46,749 nucleotides of DNA, from assembly GCA_934248075.1 (NCBI GenBank), contig CAKQKH010000010.1, forward strand, positions 1 to 46,749, in the 5' to 3' direction. The DNA comes from an uncultured Alphaproteobacteria bacterium (GTDB lineage: Bacteria > Pseudomonadota > Alphaproteobacteria > RF32 > CAG-239). Below are positions 1 through 8,826 of the stretch, in pieces. Each line of letters opens with the position of its first letter. Position 1 is the first letter of the stretch. Position numbers and translations under genes: made by a program. The notes below the pieces were generated by a model. It searched no databases, was not told where the DNA came from, and saw only the letters and a program-made list of their open reading frames with translations.

Positions 1-1148
1 AAGCTGCAATTTTCACTGCCGTAAACCCTTGATAGCGGATAATATTTATCCTTATAATCAAAAGTTTGACTGAAGTATATCACATTTTTGCAATCTTGCA
101 ATAAAAGCCTCGGAATTTCCACCTTATATGTGCAAATTAAAATATTATGATCGGCCTCAAACAATCTGGCGGCTCTAAGCTTGTTGGTTAAACCGCAGAT
201 TACCGCAAATTTCTTATTCCGCAACAATCCTGATTCTCGCAAAAATTTAATTTCTCCCAAAAATTTGGTATAAATCACCACTTTTTCATTGCGCAGCTGA
301 ATTTCCTCCAACAATTCCTGCAATTTTTTCACTTTTTGCCGACAGATGGTGTAATAATACTGAAAACGCTGCACCACCTGCAAATAGGCCATATTTTTCA
401 GCCCTCGTAAAATTTGTTCTTTATCCCGCTGATATTCTTTTTGCTCATCGGCATCTAACTGAAATTGACAATTATGATAGATTATTTTTATATTTTCACC
501 CCAATCCCGATACAAAATATACGGCCTCAACAAGCGAGCGATGGTTTTCTCCGCCCCCGGTAGATTATAACACTTGCTCACATTGCGATTATAGAAATTA
601 GCAGGCATATACGAATGCCGAAACTGAGCCTCTGTCATGGCTATGGCGCTCGGATTAATCAGTTGCATTTGCGTGTAGATATCAAGCAAACCGCAACTCA
701 ACGGACTTTTTGACATCAGCAATCGATATTTGAACTTTCGGTGCATTGCCAAAACCCGCTTGGTTCTGGCGGAATAAAGATTTTTGATGCTCAAGCTCTC
801 GTCAAACACGCAAAATCCTTGCATCTGCGAGGCCAAATCATAGCATTCCAGATATTTTTCACCATCGAGTGATATATGTTCATAGCTGCAAAAAGTTACA
901 AACTCGGCATCAGTGTCCAGCGCTTTCTTTATCGTGGGAATATAATCTCGAATACGCATATAGGTTGACGGCGCCAACCAAAAAATTCGCTCCCATTTTC
1001 CTCTGAAATGTTTGATGATTTTAGCCGCTATTTCTATACGTTGGGTCAGATCCTGAGCATATACTATTCCGCCCCCGGAATAATTAAGATTTTCATATAA
1101 AATGCGATCGTCCGTCAAATACCACCTCCAATGCCCGCATATAAGCAA
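1..1148 (-). CDS. SNF2-like helicase-related protein, degenerate ATPase, C-terminus beyond window
   Basis: An open minus-strand frame runs off the left edge, so the C-terminus is missing. The translation follows the SNF2 helicase order. A motif I region reads GGGIVYAQDLTQR, where an active enzyme would have GKT. Motif Ia reads IFWLAPSTYM, motif II reads FCVFDESLSIKN, and a motif III-like stretch reads RLLMSKSPLSCG instead of LTGTP. A helicase-C-like half follows, with KVVIYTKFLGEIKFL and LFEADHNILICTYK. Loss of the Walker A lysine and of the TGT motif suggests no ATPase activity. The start is unclear: the frame holds no ATG between its upstream stop (1188-1190) and the SNF2 homology. Position 1148 is a TTG, while an ATG at 1189 opens another frame that stops after 31 codons. 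It may be a pseudogene, a frameshifted gene or a non-AUG start. Family call is moderately sure; function unknown. Confidence 0.6.
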   Translation of the reverse strand, partial: MLICGHWRWYLTDDRILYENLNYSGGGIVYAQDLTQRIEIAAKIIKHFRGKWERIFWLAPSTYMRIRDYIPTIKKALDTDAEFVTFCSYEHISLDGEKYLECYDLASQMQGFCVFDESLSIKNLYSARTKRVLAMHRKFKYRLLMSKSPLSCGLLDIYTQMQLINPSAIAMTEAQFRHSYMPANFYNRNVSKCYNLPGAEKTIARLLRPYILYRDWGENIKIIYHNCQFQLDADEQKEYQRDKEQILRGLKNMAYLQVVQRFQYYYTICRQKVKKLQELLEEIQLRNEKVVIYTKFLGEIKFLRESGLLRNKKFAVICGLTNKLRAARLFEADHNILICTYKVEIPRLLLQDCKNVIYFSQTFDYKDKYYPLSRVYGSENCS

Positions 1149-1223
1149 TAAAAAAACAACAATGACTACGGCCCCACTCCATAGACATTAGTAAGGTGTT
1201 ATTTTGCTGGTAGATATAAATTC

Positions 1224-1254
1224 AAAAGCCGCCTTATTAATCAAAGGCGGCTTT
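1224..1254 (-). terminator. Intrinsic terminator after tRNA-Ser
   Basis: Read on the minus strand, AAAGCCGCCTT pairs with AAGGCGGCTTT around an 8-nt loop, just downstream of the tRNA 3' end. It separates the tRNA from the SNF2-like gene. Confidence 0.75.
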
Positions 1255-1256
1255 AG

Positions 1257-1344
1257 TGGCGGAGAGTACAGGACTCGAACCTGTGCATCGTTATTCACGA
1301 TGACGGATTAGCAATCCGCTGCATTACCACTCTGCCAACTCTCC
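1257..1344 (-). tRNA. tRNA-Ser (anticodon GCU)
   Basis: The minus strand gives a class II tRNA with acceptor GGAGAGT/ACTCTCC, D-arm, anticodon loop with GCU, a long variable arm (CATCGTGAATAACGATG) and T-arm with GGTTCGAGTCC. The discriminator is G and CCA is encoded (1257-1259). The long variable arm and anticodon support serine AGC/AGU decoding. A terminator follows. Confidence 0.95.
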
Positions 1345-1595
1345 ATCTGTGGCATCGGGTTATATTTAGCCGATGTTTCCGCATACGTCAATATTTTTTT
1401 TACAAAAATAAATAGTTTTGTGTTTATCTCTCCTAACAAGCGCCTTATGAGCTTTTTCCTCTGACAGAAAAGATTCAAACAGACGGCAAATGCGTCAATA
1501 TCTTCGCTCAATTTACGGCAAGGCCGGACAGCTTTGGCCCATATCGGCACCTGACTGACCGGCCCGTCCGTAATTTATGTATTAGACTGGCCAAC
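1345..1595. other. Intergenic, no supported gene
   Basis: This 251-bp gap between gatB and tRNA-Ser holds no reading frame with convincing coding character and no palindromic element of the kind found after other minus-strand genes here. The tRNA-Ser promoter must lie within it or upstream; I could not pick a confident hexamer pair. Confidence 0.4.
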
Positions 1596-3050
1596 CTACA
1601 ATTTTTGTTGAAGCAGCTTATTAACCATTCCCGGATTAGCTTTGCCGTGGCTGGCTTTCATAACCTGACCGACAAACCACCCCATCAGAGCGACTTTTCC
1701 GGCCTTATAAGTGGCGACATTGTCGGGATTGGCGGCAATCACTTCATCTATCACTTTTTCTATTGCCGCGGTGTCGGTAACTTGCTTAAGTCCTTTTTCT
1801 TCAACAATTTTATCCGGAGCATCGCCGGTTTCGGCCATTAGGGCAAACACATCTTTGGCGGTTTTGCCATTGATTACGTCGGTTGTAACCAGCTCCACCA
1901 GATTACCCAGATTTTCCGGAGTAATCGGACTATCTTCCAAACTGATTTTTTTCTCATTCAGCATGGCAAAAAAATCGCCCATCATCCAGTTGGCTACTTT
2001 TTTGGCATCATGTCCTTTGGCGGCGCGCTCAAACCATTCGGCCGTTTCTCTGGCTTCGCACAGAACTGATGCGTCATACGGAGTTAAGCCCAAATCTTTG
2101 ACAAAGCGTTCCTTTTTGGCATCAGGCAACTCAACCATTTCCGATTTGATTTCATCAATAAATTTATCATCAATCACCAAAGACAGCAAATCCGGCTCCG
2201 GAAAATAGCGATAATCCTGAGCAAATTCTTTTTTGCGCATAACTTTAGTAATGCCCTTGAGCGGATCAAACTGTCGGGTTTCCTGCTCAATGGTTCCGCC
2301 GTTTTCATAAGTTTCAACATGACGGCGCGCCTCATAGTCAATCGCCTGCATCACAAATTTGACCGAGTTCACATTTTTCATCTCATTACGAGTGCGAAAA
2401 CCCTCTTCACCGACCTTGCGCACCGACACATTGACATCGCAGCGCATAGAGCCTTCGTCCATATTGCCGTCGCATGTACCCAAATAGCGAACAATCGAAC
2501 GTAATTTGCGCAAGAAAGCTCCGGCCTCCTCCGGAGAACGAAAATCAGGCTTAGTGACAATTTCCATCAGCCCCACTCCGGCGCGGTTAAGATCAATAAA
2601 AGTCTTGGTCGGCGAGATGTCATGAATGGATTTGCCGGCGTCTTGCTCAATATGAATACGCTCAATACCGATATTTTTACTGCTGCCGTCTTCCAAATCA
2701 ATCTTCACAAAACCTTCGCCCACCAGCGGATATCTGAACTGAGTAATCTGATATCCCTGCGGCAAGTCGGCATAAAAATAATTTTTACGCGAAAATTCGG
2801 AATATTTGTTGATTTGCGCATTTAAGCCCAAACCGGTTTTGACGGCCTGACGAACACATTGTTCGTTTAATACCGGCAACATTCCCGGCATACCCGCGTC
2901 AATAAATGATACATTTTCGTTCACATCTGAGCCATAGTGCGTGGAGGCTCCCGAAAACATTTTAGACTTAGAAATAATCTGGCAGTGAATTTCCAAACCG
3001 CAAATAACTTCCCAATCTCCGGTTTTGCCGTTAATAATCATACCGCTCAT
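1596..3050 (-). CDS. gatB: Asp-tRNA(Asn)/Glu-tRNA(Gln) amidotransferase subunit B
   Basis: GatB binds misacylated Glu-tRNA(Gln) or Asp-tRNA(Asn), activates the side-chain carboxyl with ATP and receives ammonia from GatA. The 484 residues match the family length. The N-terminus has the typical WEVICGLEIHCQI and FIDAGMPGMLP motifs of the catalytic cradle, with ARAGVGLMEIVTKPD-like and GSMRCDVNVSVR blocks further in. The C-terminal ~150 residues form the helical/YqeY tRNA-binding part, ending MVNKLLQQKL. It begins 1 nt after the gatA stop codon, so translation is probably coupled. The presence of GatCAB implies that the cell makes Gln-tRNA and/or Asn-tRNA indirectly. Confidence 0.97.
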   Translation of the reverse strand: MSGMIINGKTGDWEVICGLEIHCQIISKSKMFSGASTHYGSDVNENVSFIDAGMPGMLPVLNEQCVRQAVKTGLGLNAQINKYSEFSRKNYFYADLPQGYQITQFRYPLVGEGFVKIDLEDGSSKNIGIERIHIEQDAGKSIHDISPTKTFIDLNRAGVGLMEIVTKPDFRSPEEAGAFLRKLRSIVRYLGTCDGNMDEGSMRCDVNVSVRKVGEEGFRTRNEMKNVNSVKFVMQAIDYEARRHVETYENGGTIEQETRQFDPLKGITKVMRKKEFAQDYRYFPEPDLLSLVIDDKFIDEIKSEMVELPDAKKERFVKDLGLTPYDASVLCEARETAEWFERAAKGHDAKKVANWMMGDFFAMLNEKKISLEDSPITPENLGNLVELVTTDVINGKTAKDVFALMAETGDAPDKIVEEKGLKQVTDTAAIEKVIDEVIAANPDNVATYKAGKVALMGWFVGQVMKASHGKANPGMVNKLLQQKL

Positions 3051-3051
3051 C

Positions 3052-4509
3052 TTATTTCACTCCCTTAAAATTCACATCTTTTTCCAAAGCTGAAGCCGCT
3101 TTGAATATGCTTTCTTCATCAAAAGCCTTACCCACCAGCTGCATGCCCAGCGGCAAACCTTGCGCGTTCAAACCGATTGGCAGGCTCATTGCCGGCAAAC
3201 CGGCCAGAGAAACCGAAACCGTAAAGATATCATTGAGCCACATGGTAATCGGATTAGCCTGCATAGACTTGTCGCCAATCGGAAAAGCCGCGGTCGGGGC
3301 AGTCGGGGTCAAAATCAAATCGCATTTTTCAAAAGCCTTAACGAAATCATCTCTGATAAGCCGGCGAACTTTTTGCGCCTTGCGATAATAAGCATTGTAA
3401 TAGCCGGCCGAAAGCACATAAGTTCCAATCATAATCCTGCGTTTCACCTCTTTGCCAAAACCAGCGGAACGAGAATTAATATACATATCGTCCAAATGCG
3501 CGCCATCGACGCGATTACCAAACCGCAAGCCGTCATAGCGCGCCAAATTGGAAGAAGCCTCTGCCGGCGCGATAATATAATAAGTTGCCAAAGCATATTG
3601 AGTGTGCGGCAAAGAAATTTCCACCAACTCAGCGCCGCGAGATTTAAGCATTTCCGCTGTTTTTTCCCAATAAGCCGCCACTTCTTTGTCCAAACCATCT
3701 ACCTTATATTCACGAGGAATACCTATGCGCATACCTTTGATATCAGCTCCCAAAAACTTTTCAAAATCGGGCGCTTCAACACGAGCCGAAGTTGAATCTT
3801 TGGCGTCGTATCCGGCCATGTTTTTAAGCATAATGGCGCAATCTCGCACATCTTTGGCAATTGGTCCGGCTTGGTCTAATGACGATGCAAAGGCTATAAT
3901 TCCCCAGCGTGAGCAACGGCCATATGTCGGTTTGATTCCGGTAACGCCGCAATAAGCCGCCGGCTGACGGATAGAGCCGCCGGTGTCGGTTCCGGTTGCC
4001 GCCGCGCACATATTGGCCGCTACTGCCGCTGCCGAACCGCCGGATGAACCTCCGGAAACCAGCGGAGTTTCTTTGCTCCACGGATTTACTACCGGACCAA
4101 AGGCCGAATTTTCATTGCTGCCGCCCATAGCAAACTCGTCCATATTAAGCTTGCCCAGAAAATTAGCTCCCGCCGCCAGCAATTTGGCGGTTACCGTTGA
4201 TTCATAAGGCGGAACAAAACCCTTCAAAATATTGGAACAAGCTGTCGTGGCAATCCCTTTGGTGCAAAACAGATCCTTAATTCCCAAAGGAATACCTTCC
4301 AAATCGCCACCCTCGCCGCGTTCTATTTTGGTTTGGCTGACTTTAGCTTGCTCCAATGCCTGCTCCGGACATTCGCACACATAAGCATTATACTTACGTC
4401 CGTCATTCATTTTGGCAATATACGCTTCCGTCAGTTCCGGCGCGGTAAATTCTTTATTTTTAAGGCCTGCTCTAGCCTCAGCAATGGTTAATTTTGTTAA
4501 ATCAGTCAT
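3052..4509 (-). CDS. gatA: Asp-tRNA(Asn)/Glu-tRNA(Gln) amidotransferase subunit A
   Basis: GatA is the amidase-signature glutaminase that releases ammonia for the GatB kinase site. Counting from MTDLTK, the Lys-cisSer-Ser triad is Lys78 (GIPLGIKD), Ser155 (SGGSSGGSAAAV) and Ser179 (GTDTGGSIRQP), close to characterised GatA numbering. The frame extends four codons upstream (MEKI), but the downstream ATG at 4509 fits the family N-terminus better. The gene lies between gatC and gatB. Unusually, a ~125-bp palindromic element (4549-4674) separates it from gatC, so the three subunits may not be translated from an intact, uninterrupted mRNA. Confidence 0.97.
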   Translation of the reverse strand: MTDLTKLTIAEARAGLKNKEFTAPELTEAYIAKMNDGRKYNAYVCECPEQALEQAKVSQTKIERGEGGDLEGIPLGIKDLFCTKGIATTACSNILKGFVPPYESTVTAKLLAAGANFLGKLNMDEFAMGGSNENSAFGPVVNPWSKETPLVSGGSSGGSAAAVAANMCAAATGTDTGGSIRQPAAYCGVTGIKPTYGRCSRWGIIAFASSLDQAGPIAKDVRDCAIMLKNMAGYDAKDSTSARVEAPDFEKFLGADIKGMRIGIPREYKVDGLDKEVAAYWEKTAEMLKSRGAELVEISLPHTQYALATYYIIAPAEASSNLARYDGLRFGNRVDGAHLDDMYINSRSAGFGKEVKRRIMIGTYVLSAGYYNAYYRKAQKVRRLIRDDFVKAFEKCDLILTPTAPTAAFPIGDKSMQANPITMWLNDIFTVSVSLAGLPAMSLPIGLNAQGLPLGMQLVGKAFDEESIFKAASALEKDVNFKGVK

Positions 4510-4548
4510 TATTTTTTCCAATATTAAAATTAATTTGCTCTACCTTTA

Positions 4549-4674
4549 GTGAGTGCGGATAGCGGTACAGATAGAGTGATTTCTAGGTACGGGAAAGCGG
4601 AGCGTACATAAGACGTACGTGAGCATTTTCCGACACCGTAAAATCGCTTTAGATGTGCCGCTAGGCGCTCTCAC
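4549..4674 (-). repeat. 3'-end palindromic element, copy A (after gatC)
   Basis: Long imperfect palindrome starting 7 nt past the gatC stop. Outer arms GTGAG/CTCAC, then TAGCGG/CCGCTA, then the conserved GATAGAG/CTTTAGA block in which GA faces AG. The inner stem (GGAAA/TTTCC) leads to a GCGGA / GAGCA internal loop and an apical stem GCGTAC/GTACGT around ATAAGAC. It lies inside the gatC-gatA-gatB operon and has no terminal U-tract, so it is unlikely to be a simple terminator. Confidence 0.8.
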
Positions 4675-4681
4675 CTGTATC

Positions 4682-4969
4682 TTACTCTACAACCTTCGGC
4701 ACCGCAAAATACCCATACTCTTTCATCGGCGCATTGGCAAGAATTTCATCGGCAATGTTGCCGTCGGTTACTTCATCTTGGCGCATTTGCAAATGATTTT
4801 CGTTAACTGAAACCAATGGCGCCACATTTTCCGTATCCACTTCTGCCAACTGGTCAACCCAGCCTAAAATTTTGTTAAATTCATCTTCGGTCGCGGCGAT
4901 TTTATCATCTTCAATTTTCAAGCGTGATAAAAAAGCCACTCTTCTGACTGTTTGTGTATCTATTGCCAT
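4682..4969 (-). CDS. gatC: Asp-tRNA(Asn)/Glu-tRNA(Gln) amidotransferase subunit C
   Basis: GatC is the small chaperone-like subunit that wraps around GatA and stabilises the GatAB complex. The protein (95 aa from MAIDTQ) has the family pattern: a helix with VRRVAFLSRLKI, a second helix with FNKILGWVDQLAEVDTENV, and a C-terminal tail with RQDEVTDGN and ILANAPMKEYGYFAVPKVVE-like sequence. The ATG at 4969 is preceded by an AAGGA-type ribosome binding site; an in-frame TTG 21 nt upstream is less likely. It starts 10 nt after the sppA stop codon and is followed at once by palindromic copy A. Confidence 0.95.
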   Translation of the reverse strand: MAIDTQTVRRVAFLSRLKIEDDKIAATEDEFNKILGWVDQLAEVDTENVAPLVSVNENHLQMRQDEVTDGNIADEILANAPMKEYGYFAVPKVVE

Positions 4970-4979
4970 TTCTATATCC

Positions 4980-6788
4980 TTATTTACCAATTATTACCGG
5001 CGGCATAACCGCATCATATTGCAGTTGTTTTAGCACATTCAATTCCCTAACATCAAGCCCTAATTTTTGAGCAGTGCTTTTTAATGAAACCACGGGAGAA
5101 GAACTGACCAAATCTCTGATTTTTTCCTGCAATGTCCGCGGTTTCGGATAAATCACCAGCGCAAATTTATCTTTTGCGCCAATTCCGGCGCGTTGTTTCA
5201 GCTCTGCCAAGGCCTCGTCCAAACCGCCAATCTCATCAACCAATCCTTTTTTCTTAGCATCTGCGCCAATCCAAACTCGCCCGCGCGCCAGCTTATCTAA
5301 CTGCTCGGCCGAAAGATTTCTGGCCTCTGATACTCTTAAAGTAAAATCTTTATATATACGGTCTAACGACTTGTTAAGGGCTAGTTTTTGGCTTTTGTTA
5401 AACTTAGAATTAGCGCTCAAAATACCGGCATTTTCAGATTGGCTCAGCAAGGTCCATTTAACATCTAATTTCTTCCACAAATCCGCCAAAGCAAATTTGC
5501 CGCCAACCACCCCGATTGATCCGGTCAAGGTTGTTTCATCGGCAAAAATCTTATCACCGGCCAAAGAGATGAAATATCCTCCTGATGCCGCATAATCGCC
5601 CATAGATACCAACAACGGGATTTTTTTATCATTTTTCAGCTGTTGCAAAGCGTTCCATATTTCGGCCGAGGCGGTATAACTCCCCCCTGGAGAATTAACC
5701 CGCACCAATACTCCTTTAATTTTATTATCGGCTCTGATTTCGCTGATAACATCTAAAACCGCGCGAGAATTAATTTCACCGTCTTTCAAAGGATTAAGTC
5801 CGTATGTGTCCGTAATTGTTCCCTCCAGCACCAACAGCGCCAATTTGCCGCCGCGTTTATTAAGACGTATTCCCGCGGCATAGCTCTGCAAATCCACCAA
5901 CTCGGCGTCATGTTCTTTTTTGAGCCGATTTTGCCACTCGCCCTCAAACGCAATCTTGTCTATCAAACCTATGGTTTTGGCATATTCGGCCGATAACGGA
6001 GCTTTATTAATAATGTCCGTAAAATCCGTCTCCGACGGTTTAGCAAATCTGGATTTCAGCATTCCCTCGGCCAAAGACTCGTTCAACCGGCTCACCATTT
6101 GCCTCATATTTTCTCTAAAAGCCGGAGAAATGTCTTTATCCATAAACGAGGCCATGGCATTCTTATATTCATAGCGGCCATAGAACTCCGGCGTTACTCC
6201 CACTCTGTCCAACAGCGCGCGGACAAACGGAACCTCGGCGCTGATACCGGTCAGCCCAATTTCTGAGTTTGGCTGCATTGTGATTTCCGAAAACGCCGTT
6301 GCCAGATAATACGCCGCAGTGCCGCCGCCCAAACTGCCAAATCCGGGAGAATACACATACGCCGGTTTTCCTCCTGCGCGAAAACGCTCGATTATCTGAT
6401 GCAACTCTTGCATTTGCGCCAAACCCAACGCCGGAACATTAATTCTTGCCGCCAGAGCTTTCACATTGTCATCATTGGCGGCCTGCGCCAATGCCATCAG
6501 CAATTCCTGAAAAGATAATTCTCCGGTCGGCACCACCTCGGTCAGCAAGGTATCCTGCCGCACTTCTGGAAACGGCAGATCCAAATCCACCGTCAGGATT
6601 GCGTTGCCGTCGCCACTGGAGACCGGCGCGGAAGTCCTAATCAGCCCCAACACGGCAAACAACAGCAAAATAAACAACAAGCCAAAAATCGCAAAAGCAT
6701 AAACCACGGATTTCAGCAGAATTTTAACGGCTATTTTCTTACGCAGACCATAATTAGCGCGCGGAAACGGAGATTTTATATCTGGCAT
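4980..6788 (-). CDS. sppA: Signal peptide peptidase SppA, 67-kDa type
   Basis: Membrane-anchored serine protease that degrades cleaved signal peptides at the periplasmic face. The start at 6788 (MPDIKSPFPRANYG) is chosen because an intrinsic terminator (6801-6831) lies just upstream; earlier in-frame starts would place that terminator inside the gene. This gives 602 aa, near the usual ~618. One N-terminal membrane segment (about 24-49) is followed by two S49 domains. The catalytic Lys falls at 209 (YEYKNAMASF), the same number as in E. coli, and the Ser at 402 (MGDYAASGGYF). A gene for cell-envelope proteolysis upstream of gatC is simply an operon neighbour; no functional link is seen. Confidence 0.95.
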   Translation of the reverse strand: MPDIKSPFPRANYGLRKKIAVKILLKSVVYAFAIFGLLFILLLFAVLGLIRTSAPVSSGDGNAILTVDLDLPFPEVRQDTLLTEVVPTGELSFQELLMALAQAANDDNVKALAARINVPALGLAQMQELHQIIERFRAGGKPAYVYSPGFGSLGGGTAAYYLATAFSEITMQPNSEIGLTGISAEVPFVRALLDRVGVTPEFYGRYEYKNAMASFMDKDISPAFRENMRQMVSRLNESLAEGMLKSRFAKPSETDFTDIINKAPLSAEYAKTIGLIDKIAFEGEWQNRLKKEHDAELVDLQSYAAGIRLNKRGGKLALLVLEGTITDTYGLNPLKDGEINSRAVLDVISEIRADNKIKGVLVRVNSPGGSYTASAEIWNALQQLKNDKKIPLLVSMGDYAASGGYFISLAGDKIFADETTLTGSIGVVGGKFALADLWKKLDVKWTLLSQSENAGILSANSKFNKSQKLALNKSLDRIYKDFTLRVSEARNLSAEQLDKLARGRVWIGADAKKKGLVDEIGGLDEALAELKQRAGIGAKDKFALVIYPKPRTLQEKIRDLVSSSPVVSLKSTAQKLGLDVRELNVLKQLQYDAVMPPVIIGK

Positions 6789-6800
6789 ATATTTTTCCAC

Positions 6801-6831
6801 AAAAAAACGGAGACCATTTTCAATGATCTCC
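6801..6831 (-). terminator. Intrinsic terminator between fabI and sppA
   Basis: On the minus strand GGAGATCATT pairs with AATGGTCTCC (10 bp, one G.U) around a tiny loop, followed by G and seven T. It would end fabI transcripts, or let a fraction through to sppA, and it decides the sppA start codon. Confidence 0.8.
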
Positions 6832-6886
6832 ATTTTAATCATTTTTGCGCTTTTCACAACCGCAAAATCTCAGTTGTAAAGAGTTT

Positions 6887-7720
6887 TTATATCTCTTTGA
6901 ACAGCTCGGATATTTCTTCGGTGCGATGAATATTCATCATGCCTACGGTATGGTAGCCGCAGTCAACGTGAACAACCTCGCCGGTAATGCCGGATCCGCA
7001 AGCTGACAACAATCCCAGTGCCGCCATTCCGACTTCTTCTTGAGTTACGTTGCGCTGCAGCGGTGCATTAAAGGCATTCCAGTGCAAAATTTTGCGAAAA
7101 TCGCCAATTCCCGAAGCGGCCAGAGTTTTAATCGGACCGGCCGAAATTGCGTTTACTCTGACGCCTTGTGCGCCCAAATCCATAGCCGCATAGCGCACTG
7201 AAGCTTCCAGAGCCGCTTTGGCCACGCCCATAATATTGTAATTCGGCAGCACCCGCGTACTTCCCATATAAGTCAAGGTTACAATAGAGCCGCCTTCATT
7301 CATGATCGGAGACGCAAATTTGCAAGCCTCCAAGAATGAAAAGCAGGAAATATCCATTGTCATGGCAAAATTATCGCGGGTAGTATCAATTGTCCGCCCT
7401 TTAAGCTGATTTTTGTCAGAAAAAGCAATCGCATGAACCAAGAAATCTATTTTGCCCCATTTTTCGCCAAGTTCCTTAAAACAAGCCTCGACACTTGCCG
7501 AATCAGAAACATCACACTTAATCAGCAAAGGCTCTTTATCCAGCTGAGCCGCCAAAGGCTGAACTCTCTTTTCCAAAGCCTCATTCTGATAAGAGATTGC
7601 CAGCTGAGCGCCCTGAGCGTTCAAAGCCTGCGCAATACCCCAAGCAATAGACTTGTCATTAGCCAGACCCATAATCAGGCCTTTTTTGCCAGCCATAAGA
7701 GCTGTATTTTCAGTCATCAT
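6887..7720 (-). CDS. fabI: Enoyl-[acyl-carrier-protein] reductase (NADH), FabI type
   Basis: FabI catalyses the last step of fatty-acid elongation, reducing the enoyl-ACP double bond. It is a short-chain dehydrogenase fold with the FabI-specific nucleotide motif (LIMGLANDKSIAWGIAQAL), the Tyr-x6-Lys catalytic pair (YNIMGVAK), and the family ends TLAASGIGDFRKIL and VVHVDCGYHTVGM. The start at 7720 or 7717 (two adjacent ATG codons) follows an AAGGACGTT ribosome binding site; the frame extends seven codons further up without good support. It is the first gene of the minus-strand block and is divergent from yihY, with about 115 bp between the starts. Confidence 0.96.
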   Translation of the reverse strand: MMTENTALMAGKKGLIMGLANDKSIAWGIAQALNAQGAQLAISYQNEALEKRVQPLAAQLDKEPLLIKCDVSDSASVEACFKELGEKWGKIDFLVHAIAFSDKNQLKGRTIDTTRDNFAMTMDISCFSFLEACKFASPIMNEGGSIVTLTYMGSTRVLPNYNIMGVAKAALEASVRYAAMDLGAQGVRVNAISAGPIKTLAASGIGDFRKILHWNAFNAPLQRNVTQEEVGMAALGLLSACGSGITGEVVHVDCGYHTVGMMNIHRTEEISELFKEI

Positions 7721-7835
7721 AACGTCCTTTGTAGTTTTCACACAATTAACAATTCAATTAAATCGCTTGAATTATTAGCTAGACTTCTATAAAATTTCAG
7801 ACAGTTTGTAAATAGATTTTTTTAACAGGTGGCCG

Positions 7836-8783
7836 ATGTTTTTGAATAATTCCTTCTGTAAATCGCTGATTGCCAAGGCTCAGACTGGCAAAGAATTTAT
7901 TTTATTTTTGGCTCAGCGCGCCAAAGCCGACACCATTTTGCGGGTGGCGTCTTCGCTCAGCTACACTTCGCTGATTGCCCTTGTGCCGCTGATTGCCATC
8001 GGTTTGGCCATATTTTCGGCTTTTCCGGTGTTTTCCGAGGTGCGCGAGCAGCTTCAGGCTATGTTGCTGCAAAACGTTGTGCCGGATTTGGAAGAAGAAG
8101 TCAGTCAGTATTTTAGCGATTTTATCTCCGCCACGGCCAAACTCACCACCGTCGGCGTGGTTGGTATTGCCGTTACCGCCATTTTGTTGCTTTCCACCAT
8201 TGAAAACAGCCTCAACTTTATCTTTAAGGTCTATAAAGCTCGCAGCATCAAAACCAAAATCACTCTTTATTGGACGGTCATCACCTTGGGGCCGTTGCTC
8301 TTAGGCACCGGCTTTTCAATGCGCGGCTATGTATATGCTTTGCAAAAGTTCATGCCCGAGACTCTGGTCAACACCGAGGTATTTTTCAGCGCGGTTCTGC
8401 CCAGTCTCTTTACCACTTTGGCGTTGATGTTGCTATATGTTCTGGTTCCCAACAAAAAAGTTGGTATTTGGCACGCCTTTGTCGGTGCTTTTGCCGCCAT
8501 GATTATGTTTTACATTTTGCGCAAATCTTTCGGCTCGTTCCTGATTTCCACCAACACCTACAATGTGTTGTACGGCGCTCTGGCCATTATTCCGATTATG
8601 CTGGTATGGCTGTATCTGATTTGGGCCGTGGTTATTTTCGGCGCGGTTATCACCGCCGCTTTAGACGAGTTTGCCGAGCTTCCGCAGAATAAGGAATTAC
8701 GCGTGTTTGATTATAGCCAACACCGTACCGGCAAAAAAAATCGTCACTATGTGAAAAAGTTCTTGCCAAAAGAACAAAAATAG
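7836..8783 (+). CDS. YihY/BrkB family inner membrane protein
   Basis: An integral membrane protein of the YihY/virulence-factor-BrkB family (once mislabelled ribonuclease BN); its biochemical role is not settled. The 315 residues show an amphipathic N-terminal stretch, about six hydrophobic segments (near 46-65, 105-125, 145-165, 185-210, 220-240 and 255-285) and the family signatures SSLSYTSLIALVPLIAIG and YGALAIIPIMLVWLYLIW. The C-terminal tail is basic and cytosolic. The stop codon lies within the putative LexA box of recA, 43 nt upstream of that gene, so recA is probably transcribed both from its own promoter and by readthrough. Confidence 0.9.
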   Translation: MFLNNSFCKSLIAKAQTGKEFILFLAQRAKADTILRVASSLSYTSLIALVPLIAIGLAIFSAFPVFSEVREQLQAMLLQNVVPDLEEEVSQYFSDFISATAKLTTVGVVGIAVTAILLLSTIENSLNFIFKVYKARSIKTKITLYWTVITLGPLLLGTGFSMRGYVYALQKFMPETLVNTEVFFSAVLPSLFTTLALMLLYVLVPNKKVGIWHAFVGAFAAMIMFYILRKSFGSFLISTNTYNVLYGALAIIPIMLVWLYLIWAVVIFGAVITAALDEFAELPQNKELRVFDYSQHRTGKKNRHYVKKFLPKEQK

Positions 8784-8786
8784 AAC
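8772..8786 (+). promoter_or_regulatory. Putative LexA (SOS) box upstream of recA
   Basis: GAAC-AAAAATA-GAAC is a perfect direct repeat with 7-nt spacing, the alphaproteobacterial LexA box form (GTTC-N7-GTTC on the other strand). It overlaps the last codons and stop of yihY, 40 nt before the recA start. The pattern is seen directly; LexA binding is inferred. Confidence 0.65.
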
Positions 8787-8826
8787 ATAGTGCAGTTATT
8801 ATAAAACAAGTAGGAGTATAAAACTT

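Noticed and set aside
4549..4674. CRISPR-like or REP array from the repeated hairpins
   Set aside because: Copies are dispersed single elements tens of kilobases apart, without regular spacers, and differ in stem sequence.
6789..6857. Longer SppA N-terminus from a GTG at 6857
   Set aside because: The segment contains an intrinsic terminator with seven T, and the shorter start restores the catalytic Lys to the standard number 209.
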